Origin: Thermolongibacillus altinsuensis
GTDB taxonomy: Bacteria; Bacillota; Bacilli; Bacillales; Anoxybacillaceae
NCBI RefSeq assembly: GCF_004341205.1
Contig: NZ_SLUL01000013.1
Span: forward strand, 16,621-80,620
Length of the DNA: 64,000 nt
Direction of reading: 5' to 3'
Position 1 is the stretch's first letter. The number at the start of each line of letters is the position of its first letter. Below the pieces are notes generated by a model, which searched no databases, was not told the origin of the DNA, and was given only the letters and a program-made list of their open reading frames with translations. Position numbers and translations under genes: made by a program. Below are positions 27,124 through 36,262 of this stretch, piece by piece.

Positions 27124-28320
27124 TTGATTCAAAGTGAAAATATTGTCATTGTCAGTGCGGTGCGGACGGCGATCGGCCGCTATGGCGGCGCCCTTAAAGA
27201 CATTCATTCGGGATTTTTAGCGTCTCATGTTATTAAAGAAGCGATGAAAAGAGCGAACATAGAACCGTCTCTTGTTGACGAGGTTATTTTAGGTGAAGTC
27301 AGACAAACGACAGAATCTTCAAATGTTGCCAGAGTCGCTGCTTTAAGATCCGGCATCCCGGAAACCGTTCCGGCCTTTACCGTTAATCGTTTATGTGCCT
27401 CTGGAATGCAAGCGATTACATCGGCTGCGCAGCAAATCTTAACTGGGCATGCCGAAATTGTCGTCGCTGGCGGAACGGAAAATATGTCGCGAGCCCCTTT
27501 CTATTTAAGAGGTGTTCGCTTTGGAGACGGACAGCCATATGTAGTTGATTCCAATACAGAAGCCGGCCAACAGCCAACCGAAATTTATGGTGATCAATTA
27601 GGAATGGGTATAACAGCAGAAAATGTTGCCGAAAGATATCACATATCACGAAAAGACCAAGATTTGTTTGCATTAGAAAGCCAAAAACGTGCCCATCAAG
27701 CGATAACAGAAGGAAAGTTTCGTGATGAGATTGTTCCGATAGAGATTAAAAGCAAGAAAGATTTATTTATTTTCGATGCGGATGAGCATCCCCGCCCGAA
27801 TACAACATTTGAGAAGTTACAGCAATTAAAACCTGCCTTTCGTCCAAACGGAACGGTGACAGCCGGGAATGCATGCGGCAGAAATGACGGGGCAGCGGCC
27901 TTAGTGATGATGACAGAAAAAAAAGCAAAAAGTCTTAATCTTAAACCGTTAGCGCGAATTGTCGATTGGGCGCAATCAGGAGTTTCTCCTGAAATCATGG
28001 GAATCGGTCCGATTCCAGCCGTCCAAAAGTTGTTGCAACGAACGGGCAAAAAGCTAGAAGATATTGATTTAATCGAGCTGAATGAAGCATTTGCTTCACA
28101 AGCACTCGCTGTGATAAGGGAATTGAACCTTGATCATGAAAAGGTAAATGTCAATGGAGGCGCGATCGCTTTAGGTCATCCTCTTGGCGCGACAGGAGCG
28201 CGAATTGTAACAACCTTACTATATGAAATGATGCGCAGAAATAACCGCTATGGCATTGCAACTCTTTGTGTAGGCGGAGGACAAGGGATGGCGATCATGA
28301 TTGAAAATTTAACTGTATGA
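27124..28320 (+). CDS. Acetyl-CoA acetyltransferase (thiolase)
   Basis: 398 residues, TTG start with GGGAGGAAAACG upstream. Active-site Cys in NRLCASGMQ, His in [17 protein letters not shown] and Cys in LCVGGGQGM are all present. Cleaves 3-oxoacyl-CoA to acetyl-CoA and a shortened acyl-CoA, or condenses two acetyl-CoA. Third gene of the beta-oxidation operon. Confidence 0.92.
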   Translation: MIQSENIVIVSAVRTAIGRYGGALKDIHSGFLASHVIKEAMKRANIEPSLVDEVILGEVRQTTESSNVARVAALRSGIPETVPAFTVNRLCASGMQAITSAAQQILTGHAEIVVAGGTENMSRAPFYLRGVRFGDGQPYVVDSNTEAGQQPTEIYGDQLGMGITAENVAERYHISRKDQDLFALESQKRAHQAITEGKFRDEIVPIEIKSKKDLFIFDADEHPRPNTTFEKLQQLKPAFRPNGTVTAGNACGRNDGAAALVMMTEKKAKSLNLKPLARIVDWAQSGVSPEIMGIGPIPAVQKLLQRTGKKLEDIDLIELNEAFASQALAVIRELNLDHEKVNVNGGAIALGHPLGATGARIVTTLLYEMMRRNNRYGIATLCVGGGQGMAIMIENLTV

Positions 28321-28395
28321 ACTACCCACCACTTAATTCATCTCCCTGAACGTTACTACGCCTTGCACACGTTTGAAGCGGGAGACCTCTTGGCT
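28321..28395. repeat. IS200/IS605-like end remnant (weak)
   Basis: The stretch from ACTACCCACCACTTAATTC to GTTTGAAGCGGGAGACC resembles terminal sequences seen around IS200/IS605 elements. No transposase is present. The following 170 bp hold only a short acidic open frame (DFHREQDEDEHEEI, ending at 28494) without a start. Confidence 0.3.
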
Positions 28396-28569
28396 AATAA
28401 AAGAGATGAATATGGAATCTTATCAGCATTCCCCCTTTTTTGATTTTCTAGATTTTCATAGAGAACAAGATGAAGATGAACACGAGGAAATATAAAAAGA
28501 TTTAAATTGAATAGGTCAAACTTTGCAGAAGGAAGCTATTCGGCTGAATTGAGAAGAGGAGTGAACATT

Positions 28570-29349
28570 TTGAGCTTTGAAAATATTCTCTTGGAAAAAA
28601 AGGAGCAAATCGCTTATATTATCATCAATCGTCCGGAAAGACGAAATGCTTTAGATATTCAAACGTTACAAGAGATCGTTGCCGCATTGGAAGATTGTAA
28701 AAATGATCAAAATGTAGGTTGTGTCATTTTTACAGGGAAAGGAGATAAGTCGTTTGCCGCAGGAGCTGATATTAATCAATTGAAAGAAAAACAGCCATTT
28801 GATGTTTTTCATCCATCCAGCATGCAGCAAGTCTACGACCAAATTGAATATTTTGAAAAACCGACCATCGCCATGGTCAACGGCTATGCACTTGGCGGAG
28901 GCTGTGAATTAGCGTTAGCTTGTGATATCCGTGTAGCAGCAGAAACGGCTAAATTTGGGCTTCCTGAATTAAACTTATCAATTATACCTGGTGCAGGAGG
29001 TACGCAGCGACTTGCTAGAATTGTTGGCAAAGGAAAAGCCTTGGAAATGATTTTAACTGGAAAAATGATTGATGGAGAAGAAGCCTATCGAATTGGACTT
29101 GTTTCTGAAGTTGCTGCTTTAGAAAAATTGCCGGAAAAAGCCGAGGAAATAGCTAAACAAATTTTGTCAAAAGGACCGTTGGCCGTAAAATTAGCTAAAA
29201 TGGCCATCAACTTCGGCTTAGAAACGGATATCCGAACAGGATTGCTCATTGAAAAGCTCTCGCAAGCGCTTCTCTTTTCTACAAATGACAAAATCGAAGG
29301 AACGAAAGCGTTTTTGGAAAAAAGAAAACCAGAATTTACAGGAAAATAG
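28570..29349 (+). CDS. Enoyl-CoA hydratase/isomerase
   Basis: 259 residues from TTG 28570 (AGAGGAGTG upstream; a start at 28507 would add unrelated residues). Crotonase motifs FAAGADINQLKE (oxyanion hole), GYALGGGCELALACD and GLPELNLSIIPGAGGTQRL with the catalytic glutamate. It hydrates enoyl-CoA to 3-hydroxyacyl-CoA, completing the beta-oxidation set of 25095-28320. Separated from the thiolase by 250 bp with an IS-like scar. Confidence 0.9.
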   Translation: MSFENILLEKKEQIAYIIINRPERRNALDIQTLQEIVAALEDCKNDQNVGCVIFTGKGDKSFAAGADINQLKEKQPFDVFHPSSMQQVYDQIEYFEKPTIAMVNGYALGGGCELALACDIRVAAETAKFGLPELNLSIIPGAGGTQRLARIVGKGKALEMILTGKMIDGEEAYRIGLVSEVAALEKLPEKAEEIAKQILSKGPLAVKLAKMAINFGLETDIRTGLLIEKLSQALLFSTNDKIEGTKAFLEKRKPEFTGK

Positions 29350-29447
29350 AGGGAATGGGGAGATTGTCCCTTTACTTTTGAAACACGCTGCACGGCGAAG
29401 TTTATGCAACAATGTTAGTATTTTAATTGAATAGCCTAAAAACAAAC

Positions 29448-29480
29448 GAGAACACATATTTGTCATGTGTTCTCTTTTTA
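29448..29480. terminator. Terminator between hydratase and rhomboid genes
   Basis: GAGAACACAT pairs with ATGTGTTCTC, followed by TTTTTATTTTG; serves converging genes. Confidence 0.82.
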
Positions 29481-29493
29481 TTTTGTTGTTGAA

Positions 29494-30111
29494 CTAACCG
29501 CCAATGCTAAATTCCAAATCCTTTTGTTTCTTAAATACAAAAGGAGACAAAAGAATTCCTCCAACAAATCCACCTATATGACCTGAAATACTTATTCCGG
29601 GAATCAAAAAAGTCATGATAAAACCCATTAGAGTAAACGTAATAATAAATCTCCTATCATATGTAGGAATTTTATTGCGATGTCTAAGAACTAAAAATAT
29701 ATACATTCCCAATAATCCATAGCCGGGTCCAGAAGAACCTGCTAATGGAATAGGATAATTAGAAAAGAAATGAATGATTATAGATGCAAAAACACTCATA
29801 TATACATAACTCAAAAGGAATTTTATTCCACCTAAAATACGTTCAAGAGGACGGGAGAATATTAGAATAAATGGCATGTTTAAAAAGAAATGAGCATAAC
29901 TCATATGACCAAATGCATAAGTCAATAATCGCCATATCTGTCCTCTATGAACCAGTTGTTTATCATATCCCCCTAATTGAGCAACTGTATTGATATTATA
30001 TCCTCCCATGAATGTAGTAATAATCATCAAAACTGTGCAGATTCCCAGAATTAGGGTTGTAATTGGATATCGTCTTATAAAGGCAGGAAAGTCTTCTGTT
30101 ACTCTGAACAA
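29494..30111 (-). CDS. Rhomboid-family intramembrane serine protease
   Basis: 205 residues with about six membrane helices. The catalytic Ser lies in GSSGPGYGLLG (GxSG type) and the catalytic His in SGHIGGFVGG; HFFLNMPFILIF matches the rhomboid helix-2 region (HxxxN). Complete catalytic dyad, normal size for bacterial rhomboids without an extra domain. The TTG start lies close to its GGTGAGG site, so the exact start is uncertain. Substrate unknown. Confidence 0.82.
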   Translation of the reverse strand: MFRVTEDFPAFIRRYPITTLILGICTVLMIITTFMGGYNINTVAQLGGYDKQLVHRGQIWRLLTYAFGHMSYAHFFLNMPFILIFSRPLERILGGIKFLLSYVYMSVFASIIIHFFSNYPIPLAGSSGPGYGLLGMYIFLVLRHRNKIPTYDRRFIITFTLMGFIMTFLIPGISISGHIGGFVGGILLSPFVFKKQKDLEFSIGG

Positions 30112-30243
30112 ATCCTCACCAACTTTCTGAATATTTTGTTATAAATTATAATTCTTTTGTGTCAATATTTATATATAACTGCCCGTTACTACAACAAAAA
30201 GAGCCTAAAAAATCCACTCGCTTTTAAATTTGTTATTGACATT

Positions 30244-30261
30244 AAAGTTAGGTGTAACTTT
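30244..30261 (+). promoter_or_regulatory. Dyad upstream of MerR gene
   Basis: Perfect dyad AAAGTTA-GGTG-TAACTTT, just after TTGACA (30236-30241) and before TATAAA (30265-30270). MerR proteins bind dyads between the -35 and -10 boxes, but the 23-bp gap here is longer than the usual 19-20, so the boxes may be misassigned. Confidence 0.45.
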
Positions 30262-30283
30262 GGTTATAAAGGATGTGAATAAG

Positions 30284-31060
30284 ATGAGCGAGTTCATGAC
30301 GATACAAACTTTTTCCAAAAGGACTGGTATTTCGAAAAGCGCTTTAAGATATTATGAGTCAGAGAACTTACTGCATCCAATAAGAAGCAAAAATGGTTAC
30401 CGTCTTTATTCGGAAGAGCAGATAGCAACCGTAAAATTAATTTCAAGTTTGCGTTTAGCCGATGTGCCAATAAAGGACATTCAAATGTATTTAAAGGAAA
30501 ACGAAACAGTCCGCCAACAAATGATAAGCAATTGGATTAAGACTTTAAAGGAAAAACATCATCTTTTAAGTGTAAGTTTACGTTTTTTAGAAAGTTACCA
30601 AAAAAGTGACCAAGTTTACCTGCTAGAAAGAAATGCTGAGAAAATTGTATGGTTTGTTGCCGAGTCGAATCCCGGTAAATTTGGGGATCATTTTAGAAAA
30701 AGAAAAAGGGAATTGGAGCGCTTGAACATCCCCGTTAATAATGGCTACTTAAGGTATTTATCTGGTAGGGAATCGATCAAAGCACGAATTGGATTTGGTG
30801 TATCTGACGATGTAGAAATAGCGGGGTTATCTGAAATAGACTGTATCGAAATAATGCCCGCATGTCTATGTATAGCATTACCGTACACTTCTCCTATAAC
30901 AGAAATACATACAGGGTATGAACAATTAATGAATTATGCAATGGAACATAAGTTCATCCCCGCAGGTCCAATTATTGAGTGGTATCGAGGAGATCATTTT
31001 GAGGATTTGGATTTATTAATGCCTGTTGCTTACATTTCAAAGATGGAAGGGAGAAGTTAA
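30284..31060 (+). CDS. MerR-family transcriptional regulator with effector domain
   Basis: 258 residues from ATG 30284 (AAGGATGTG upstream). N-terminal winged helix IQTFSKRTGISKSALRYYESENLL, then a coiled-coil dimer helix (about 75-110), then a C-terminal region of about 150 residues that looks like a GyrI-like small-molecule-binding domain. Such regulators activate efflux or detoxification genes. The gene just downstream (GTG 31062) is truncated, so its original target may be lost. Confidence 0.8.
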   Translation: MSEFMTIQTFSKRTGISKSALRYYESENLLHPIRSKNGYRLYSEEQIATVKLISSLRLADVPIKDIQMYLKENETVRQQMISNWIKTLKEKHHLLSVSLRFLESYQKSDQVYLLERNAEKIVWFVAESNPGKFGDHFRKRKRELERLNIPVNNGYLRYLSGRESIKARIGFGVSDDVEIAGLSEIDCIEIMPACLCIALPYTSPITEIHTGYEQLMNYAMEHKFIPAGPIIEWYRGDHFEDLDLLMPVAYISKMEGRS

Positions 31061-31061
31061 A

Positions 31062-31127
31062 GTGGGCAGCAGAACCGAAGAGTTAATCGTAAAAGTAATT
31101 GAGTTGAAAGGCAGTTATGAGCAAATA
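31062..31127 (+). pseudogene. 5' fragment of an unknown gene, cut by a junction
   Basis: GTG start directly after the MerR stop with GAAGGGAGAAG upstream; encodes VGSRTEELIVKVIELKGSYEQ, a plausible protein start, then runs into antisense of the truncated BASS transporter. Likely the first codons of a gene once co-transcribed with the regulator. Confidence 0.45.
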
Positions 31128-31759
31128 ACAACAGCAGATATAATAATCATAATAGCAAGAACCGATATAAGAGGAATGACAGTAATACTTTTTTCAACAA
31201 CTTTCGGAAGAAATCTTCTTATACCTATTCCTAGGATAATCGGAATAATGATCACTTGAATGATCGAAATAAACATTGCCTTGGGATCCACCGGCATCCA
31301 TTGACCTGCAAGCAATAGTAAAATAAATGGTGTCGCAATCGGCGCTAAAAGTGTCGAAACGGACGTCATTGCGATCGACAACGGTACATTCCCTTTAGCA
31401 AGATATACCATGACGTTTGAAGCAGTACCACCAGGAACAGAGCCAAGTAGGACTAGCCCCGCAGCTAATTCCGCTGGCAATTTCATGATATAAGCAATCG
31501 AAAAAGCGGTAAGTGGCATGATGATAAATTGGGCACAAACCCCAATGATTACTGGCAAAGGATTCATTAAGACGATTTTAAAATCAACCGCTTTTAACGT
31601 TAGCCCCATACCAAACATCACAAAACCTAGCAAAATGGTGATGTATCCACTTAAATTTAAAAATGGAGTCGGAGCCATATAAGCAATAACAGCGGTACAG
31701 ATGACCCATACTGCAAAATATTTTCCGGCTATTGTGCTAATGGCTTCTAAAACTTTCAT
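31115..31759 (-). pseudogene. BASS-family (bile acid:sodium symporter-like) transporter, 3'-truncated
   Basis: ATG at 31759 with AGGAAGTG upstream. 214 residues with about 6-7 helices; the family usually has about 300-320 residues and 9-10 helices. Motifs MFGMGLTLKAVDF and LGSVPGGTASNVM mark the family. The frame ends abruptly at the junction with the + strand fragment at about 31120, missing the last helices. Likely non-functional. The oxidase gene lies 11 bp upstream, so it may have imported that enzyme's substrate. Confidence 0.8.
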
Positions 31760-31770
31760 ATTTTCACTTC

Positions 31771-33153
31771 CTACTTCATTTTTAAAATTTTATTTGGATT
31801 CAAAATCATATTAGGGTCAAGCGCTTGTTTAATCTTTTCCATCACAAGTAGCGCTTTTCCATGCTCTTTTTCTTGATATTTCTGTTTACCAACACCAACT
31901 CCATGCTCTCCAGTACAAGTCCCCCCTCGTTCTAGTGAATACATCACAATGGTTTCATTAAATTCCTCTGCTCGTTTTATATCATTCGGATCATTCATAT
32001 CAATCATTAAAAGAACGTGAAAATTGCCATCACCGACATGGCCAACAATGCCACCAGTAAGTCCTAACGAATTCAGCGCATCTCTTGCATGCTCAATCGC
32101 TCCTGCTAACTCTGAAATTGGTAAACAAACATCGGTCACCATTAGCTTTCTCCCTGGATATCCACGGACATAGGCGTAAGCTAAATTATGGCGGGCTTCC
32201 CATAATTGATTCCGTTTGGCATTATCGGTTTCAAATTCAATGCTTTCACAATTGTGATTGGCTACAATTTCTTTCATAAATTCGACATCTTGCTTTAAGC
32301 CTGCTTCATTACCATGAAACTCTAAAAATAAGGTTGGTTTTTCCTTATAATCTGTTTTACTATACATGTTTACTTGTTTCATAGAATGTTCATCGACAAG
32401 TTCAACTCTTGCAATAGGAATTCCTGCTTGCAAAATACTAACGACCGCTTTTACAGCATCATTAACGGATGGAAAGGATGCTCTTGCAGCCAAAATATAT
32501 TCAGGAATTCCATAAACTCGCAATGTCAATTCGGTAATACAACCAAGCGTTCCTTCAGAACCGACAAATAGACCGTTTAAATGATAACCAGATGACGACT
32601 TTGCTGCTAAATTCCCAGTATGAATCACCGTTCCATCCGCAAGAACAACCTCTAAATCTCGGACTTGATCGCGCATGCCCCCATACTTAACAGATGTTGT
32701 CCCACTAGCATTTGTTGCTGCCATACCACCAAGCGTTGCGTCTGCTCCTGGATCCACCGAGAAAAATAAACCGTATTTTTTCAACTCTTTATTTAACTGT
32801 GAGCGCGTTACTCCGGGTTGAACTCTTACAAGAAAATCATTTTCTCTGATCTCTAGCACTTTATTCATAAGAGAAAAATCGATCGTAATCCCGCCATTAT
32901 AAGGAATAACATGTCCTTCTAAGCTTGATCCTCTGCCAAAAGGCACAACCGGAACTTTGTATTTATTAGCTATTTTCATTATATTGCTGACTTCTTTCGT
33001 CGTCGTCGGAAAAACCACAACATCAGGCAAACTAGGGGGATGATACGATTCATCTCTACTATGTTGCTCTAAAATTGTTTGATTGATCGTTACTTGATTT
33101 TCTGGAAGAACGTTCCGTAAAGCAGTAATCAACTCTTCTATTGTTGTATTCAT
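31771..33153 (-). CDS. FAD-linked oxidase, glycolate oxidase GlcD/D-lactate dehydrogenase type
   Basis: 460 residues with AAAGGGGAGAG before the ATG. FAD-binding segment VPVVPFGRGSSLEGHVIP and PGADATLGGMAATNASG, and C-terminal GGIVGHVGDGNFHVLL and GGTCTGEHGVGVGKQ, define the VAO-family GlcD/Dld group. It oxidises a 2-hydroxy acid. No GlcE/GlcF partner is nearby, so it may act alone like D-lactate dehydrogenases. Co-transcribed with the truncated BASS transporter. Confidence 0.88.
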   Translation of the reverse strand: MNTTIEELITALRNVLPENQVTINQTILEQHSRDESYHPPSLPDVVVFPTTTKEVSNIMKIANKYKVPVVPFGRGSSLEGHVIPYNGGITIDFSLMNKVLEIRENDFLVRVQPGVTRSQLNKELKKYGLFFSVDPGADATLGGMAATNASGTTSVKYGGMRDQVRDLEVVLADGTVIHTGNLAAKSSSGYHLNGLFVGSEGTLGCITELTLRVYGIPEYILAARASFPSVNDAVKAVVSILQAGIPIARVELVDEHSMKQVNMYSKTDYKEKPTLFLEFHGNEAGLKQDVEFMKEIVANHNCESIEFETDNAKRNQLWEARHNLAYAYVRGYPGRKLMVTDVCLPISELAGAIEHARDALNSLGLTGGIVGHVGDGNFHVLLMIDMNDPNDIKRAEEFNETIVMYSLERGGTCTGEHGVGVGKQKYQEKEHGKALLVMEKIKQALDPNMILNPNKILKMK

Positions 33154-33416
33154 TTCATTCTCTCCCCTTTATACTTTTTATATTGGAACACTTTTAGGAA
33201 TGATAGATTGTATGATGAATGTTACTAAAAAGGGGCATGCAAATCGCTCAACTTTTTTACATCGTACTAAACAATCTTAAAAATATCAATATTTTATTTT
33301 TTGCGAAAATTTATTAATATATTAAATTGTATATGATTAAAACATTTTACAGTATGGTGTAATGGGAGCAAAATAAATATATATCAGTATTAGTGTTTAG
33401 TATAAGGAGTGTTCTT

Positions 33417-33572
33417 ATGCCTAACTTAAAAACATGCCCTCTTTGCGGAAGCTTACTTCTTGATGATTACTTGGATATCGTTGAAGAACTAGAGGATGGT
33501 TCGTTTTATGTAGATGTGTTCGAAGCATGGGTATGCGAAAACTTTTGTGGTTACTATGAAAGAAAGCTATAA
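33417..33572 (+). CDS. Zinc-ribbon-like miniprotein, 51 aa
   Basis: ATG preceded by TAAGGAG. Two Cys pairs, CPLC (residues 7-10) and CENFC (40-44), separated by an acidic stretch, fit a small zinc ribbon. Followed by a good terminator (33623-33662), so it looks like a real monocistronic gene. Function not recognised; it could bind nucleic acid or protein. Confidence 0.65.
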   Translation: MPNLKTCPLCGSLLLDDYLDIVEELEDGSFYVDVFEAWVCENFCGYYERKL

Positions 33573-33622
33573 CAATGTATAAAGGTAGGAATACGAAAAA
33601 AATGAAATATGACATACAAAAA

Positions 33623-33662
33623 GACGTGCGAACTGACATCAGTTTTGGCGCGTCATTTTTTA
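33623..33662 (+). terminator. Terminator after the miniprotein gene
   Basis: GACGTGC pairs with GCGCGTC, with an inner stem AACTGA/TCAGTT, then ATTTTTTATTTTT. Confidence 0.82.
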
Positions 33663-33875
33663 TTTTTATAACGGGATTTATCTAAATTTTTATTAAAAAG
33701 ACACTGTCTTGACAGTAGGGATATTTAGCCAATGATAAATATTTTCGCACCATGAATTTTACAAAAGAGCAAAACACAAGTATTGGTGATTAAAGAAATT
33801 CTAGTTAGTATAAGGAAAAGGGCGTTTGATCTTTATTACCAAAAATTTTAATAATAACCTAAAATAGAAAAATTA

Positions 33876-33934
33876 AGAGGAGACCCCCGCAACTGGCTTA
33901 TTCTTACCCCTTAGATAAAGCAGGGGAAGTCTCT
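33876..33934. repeat. Imperfect inverted repeat (AGAGGAGACCCCCGC / GCAGGGGAAGTCTCT)
   Basis: Long interrupted hairpin in the 490-bp gap before the sigma-factor operon. Outer arms AGAG-GAGACCCCCGC and GCAGGGGAAGTCTCT, inner loop about 29 nt. Similar in style to IS200/IS605-type ends. The rest of the gap is A/T-rich with no gene seen; the operon promoter should be near 33960-34050. Confidence 0.45.
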
Positions 33935-34061
33935 ATGTAATGTAAACCATTAATTACGATAGGTAGGAGTGTCTAAGAGATCGGTACATTTTTTTATAAA
34001 ATCTAAAACTATTTTCTAATAAACTACGAATGTATAGGTGAAGGGTTAGTACAGGGAAGAA

Positions 34062-34625
34062 GTGAGAGTAGAAACGATGGACCAAGTAATGAAATGGATA
34101 GCAAAAGTGAAAAAGTCAGACCATGATGCTGCAAATCAACTTGTAAGCTTCTACTACAAAGACGTGTATACATATATCTACAGGCAAACGTTAAACAAAG
34201 AGCTGGCGATGGACTTAACGCAGGAAGTATTTATCAGTATGCTGCAGTCCATTCATTCGTATGATGAGCGCAAGGCTTCATTTCGAACATGGCTATATAG
34301 AATCGCTACTAACCAAATCGTCAATTATTATCGTTCAAAGTATTACAAGTATAGTCAAGTAGTTACTGAAATGGATAACGAGTTAGGACAAGAGCAAGAT
34401 TTTACGATGAAATTAGAGTACAAGGAGGACATTGAAAGAATTTTGGCACTTCTAAATACATTTGAGACGTCAGCTCAGCAGATTTTTCGTCTGAAGCTGT
34501 TTGGCGAATATACTTTTGCCGAGATTGCGGCCGTAATCGGAGTAGCCGAATCGACCGTTAAAACGAAGTTCTACAGTACATTAAGAAAAGTAAAAAAAGA
34601 ATTGGCAGGTGATGCCCATGAATAA
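34062..34625 (+). CDS. ECF-type RNA polymerase sigma factor
   Basis: 187 residues (GTG start; ATG 34077 is possible). Sigma-2 region AMDLTQEVFISMLQSIHSY and FRTWLYRIATNQIVNYYRSK, and sigma-4 region LFGEYTFAEIAAVIGVAESTVKTKF, are complete. First gene of a five-gene operon with a membrane protein and an ABC-2 exporter; the last 8 bp overlap the next start. It probably autoregulates the operon in response to envelope stress or a peptide antibiotic, with the membrane protein as a candidate anti-sigma factor. Confidence 0.88.
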   Translation: MRVETMDQVMKWIAKVKKSDHDAANQLVSFYYKDVYTYIYRQTLNKELAMDLTQEVFISMLQSIHSYDERKASFRTWLYRIATNQIVNYYRSKYYKYSQVVTEMDNELGQEQDFTMKLEYKEDIERILALLNTFETSAQQIFRLKLFGEYTFAEIAAVIGVAESTVKTKFYSTLRKVKKELAGDAHE

Positions 34626-35379
34626 AGAAAAATTTAAAGTTGATTTTCCTAGTAATGAAGATATTGCTAGACAAATCAACTTCATTGTAAAAGAGGGATT
34701 GCCGAAGAAAGAGACATTTTTCAAACAAGTGTATACCATGTATCAACAATTGGGATTCCAATTTTTATTCCCAAATTCCATAGAGCTTGCCTTTATCTCT
34801 ATCTTAATAGCAACATTCCTTTTCATCACAGGGCTACAAGCGCGTGATTATTTTGAGGCGGAGCCGGGAAGTGTATACACCTTTATTTTTGTGACCTCGC
34901 CCCTGCTGTATTTGGTCATTTGCTTGTTTTCATTGTACCACATATGGGACAACAGGACATATGAGCTGGAGATGACCTGCAAGTATGATTTCTTCCAGCT
35001 GACCGCTGTTAGAATGCTTACTTTCAGTATTCTTTGTTTCGCGGTCAATACCGTGTTTATTATAGCGCTGGTCAATACCTATGATCATATTTCATTTGTT
35101 AAGGCGTTCCTCATCTCAACGACAGGTTTGTTTCTATTCTCAACATTGACACTGTTTGTGTTAATGAACAACCAATCGAAGATCATCAAGATATCGCTGT
35201 TGGTCGGCTGGACAGCAGGAAATTCATTAGCATTTATTTGGAGCGAGAACTTTTACTTGCTAGTTCTTAACAACATCTCCATCTCTGTATACGTTGTAAT
35301 TACTGCAAGTCTAGCAGTGCTCTATATAAAACATTTACAAAAAATGATGCAGTTTAGAAAAACAGAAGGGGTGGCTTAA
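34618..35379 (+). CDS. Membrane protein, candidate anti-sigma factor/sensor
   Basis: 253 residues from ATG 34618 (GGCAGGTGATG upstream, inside the sigma gene). A cytoplasmic-looking N-terminus of about 55 residues is followed by about six hydrophobic helices. No known domain recognised. Overlap with the sigma gene and a soluble N-terminal segment followed by helices fit an anti-sigma factor, but no zinc-binding HxxxCxxC motif is seen. It could instead be part of the transporter. Confidence 0.65.
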   Translation: MNKEKFKVDFPSNEDIARQINFIVKEGLPKKETFFKQVYTMYQQLGFQFLFPNSIELAFISILIATFLFITGLQARDYFEAEPGSVYTFIFVTSPLLYLVICLFSLYHIWDNRTYELEMTCKYDFFQLTAVRMLTFSILCFAVNTVFIIALVNTYDHISFVKAFLISTTGLFLFSTLTLFVLMNNQSKIIKISLLVGWTAGNSLAFIWSENFYLLVLNNISISVYVVITASLAVLYIKHLQKMMQFRKTEGVA

Positions 35380-35380
35380 C

Positions 35381-36262
35381 TTGTTAGTCGTCAATCATGT
35401 GAGTAAAAGTTATGGCAAATTTGAGGCACTAAAGGATATTAATTTGGAGTTTTCAAACGGAGTATACGGGCTCCTTGCACCGAATGGAGCGGGAAAGACG
35501 ACGCTCATTAAGATGTTAACGACGCTCATTTTTCCAAGCAAGGGAGAGATTTTGTACAACGGAACGAATATCACAAGATTAGGCGAGAAGTATCGTGAGC
35601 TATTAGGGTACTTACCGCAAGAATTTGGATACTACAAAAACTATAGCCCGAAGCAATTTTTGGAGTATATCGGTGCATTGAAGGGTATGGACAAGAAAGT
35701 TCTCGAAAAGAGAATTGATGATCTCTTAAAACTAGTTGCGCTTGAAGATGTCGCCACGAAAAAGATGAAAAAATTCTCCGGGGGAATGATTCAACGGGTG
35801 GGGATTGCACAAGCGATGCTGAATGACCCAAAGATACTTATTCTTGATGAACCGACAGCAGGACTTGACCCGAAAGAACGTGTGCGATTCCGGAATTTAT
35901 TGTCAGAGCTTGCGAGAGACCGCATTGTCATCCTATCCACTCATATTGTTTCAGACGTGGAATCTATTGCGAATGAAATTATTATGATTAAGGACAAGCA
36001 GGTACTATATAAGGGCAGTATAGACGAGATTTGTAAAATCATTGCGGGCATGGTGTATGAGACAAGCATTCCTTATGAACAGGCGGCCATGTTTAAGAAG
36101 GAAGTCTTTTCATTATCCGAAAAACAAGAGGATGGATTGTTGAAAATCAGGTTTATTTCAAAGAAGGCTCCGGAACCAACTTGGACTGCTGTGAAGCCAA
36201 ATCTTGAGGATGTATTTCTGTACGTATACCGTGACGACATACAGGAGTCGAGTGCACCATGA
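35381..36262 (+). CDS. ABC transporter ATP-binding protein (ABC-2 type)
   Basis: 293 residues, TTG start with AGGGGTGG upstream. Walker A LAPNGAGKTTLIK, signature FSGGMIQRVGIAQ, Walker B ILILDEPTAGLDP and H-loop LSTHIVSD are intact. The C-terminal 80 residues resemble the regulatory tail of multidrug/antibiotic exporters (bacitracin or lantibiotic type). Pairs with the two permeases that follow. Confidence 0.9.
   Translation: MLVVNHVSKSYGKFEALKDINLEFSNGVYGLLAPNGAGKTTLIKMLTTLIFPSKGEILYNGTNITRLGEKYRELLGYLPQEFGYYKNYSPKQFLEYIGALKGMDKKVLEKRIDDLLKLVALEDVATKKMKKFSGGMIQRVGIAQAMLNDPKILILDEPTAGLDPKERVRFRNLLSELARDRIVILSTHIVSDVESIANEIIMIKDKQVLYKGSIDEICKIIAGMVYETSIPYEQAAMFKKEVFSLSEKQEDGLLKIRFISKKAPEPTWTAVKPNLEDVFLYVYRDDIQESSAP

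Noticed and set aside
30236..30270. MerR-type promoter with stretched spacer
   Set aside because: TTGACA and TATAAA are 23 bp apart, longer than the 19-20 bp of known MerR promoters; only the dyad is reported.
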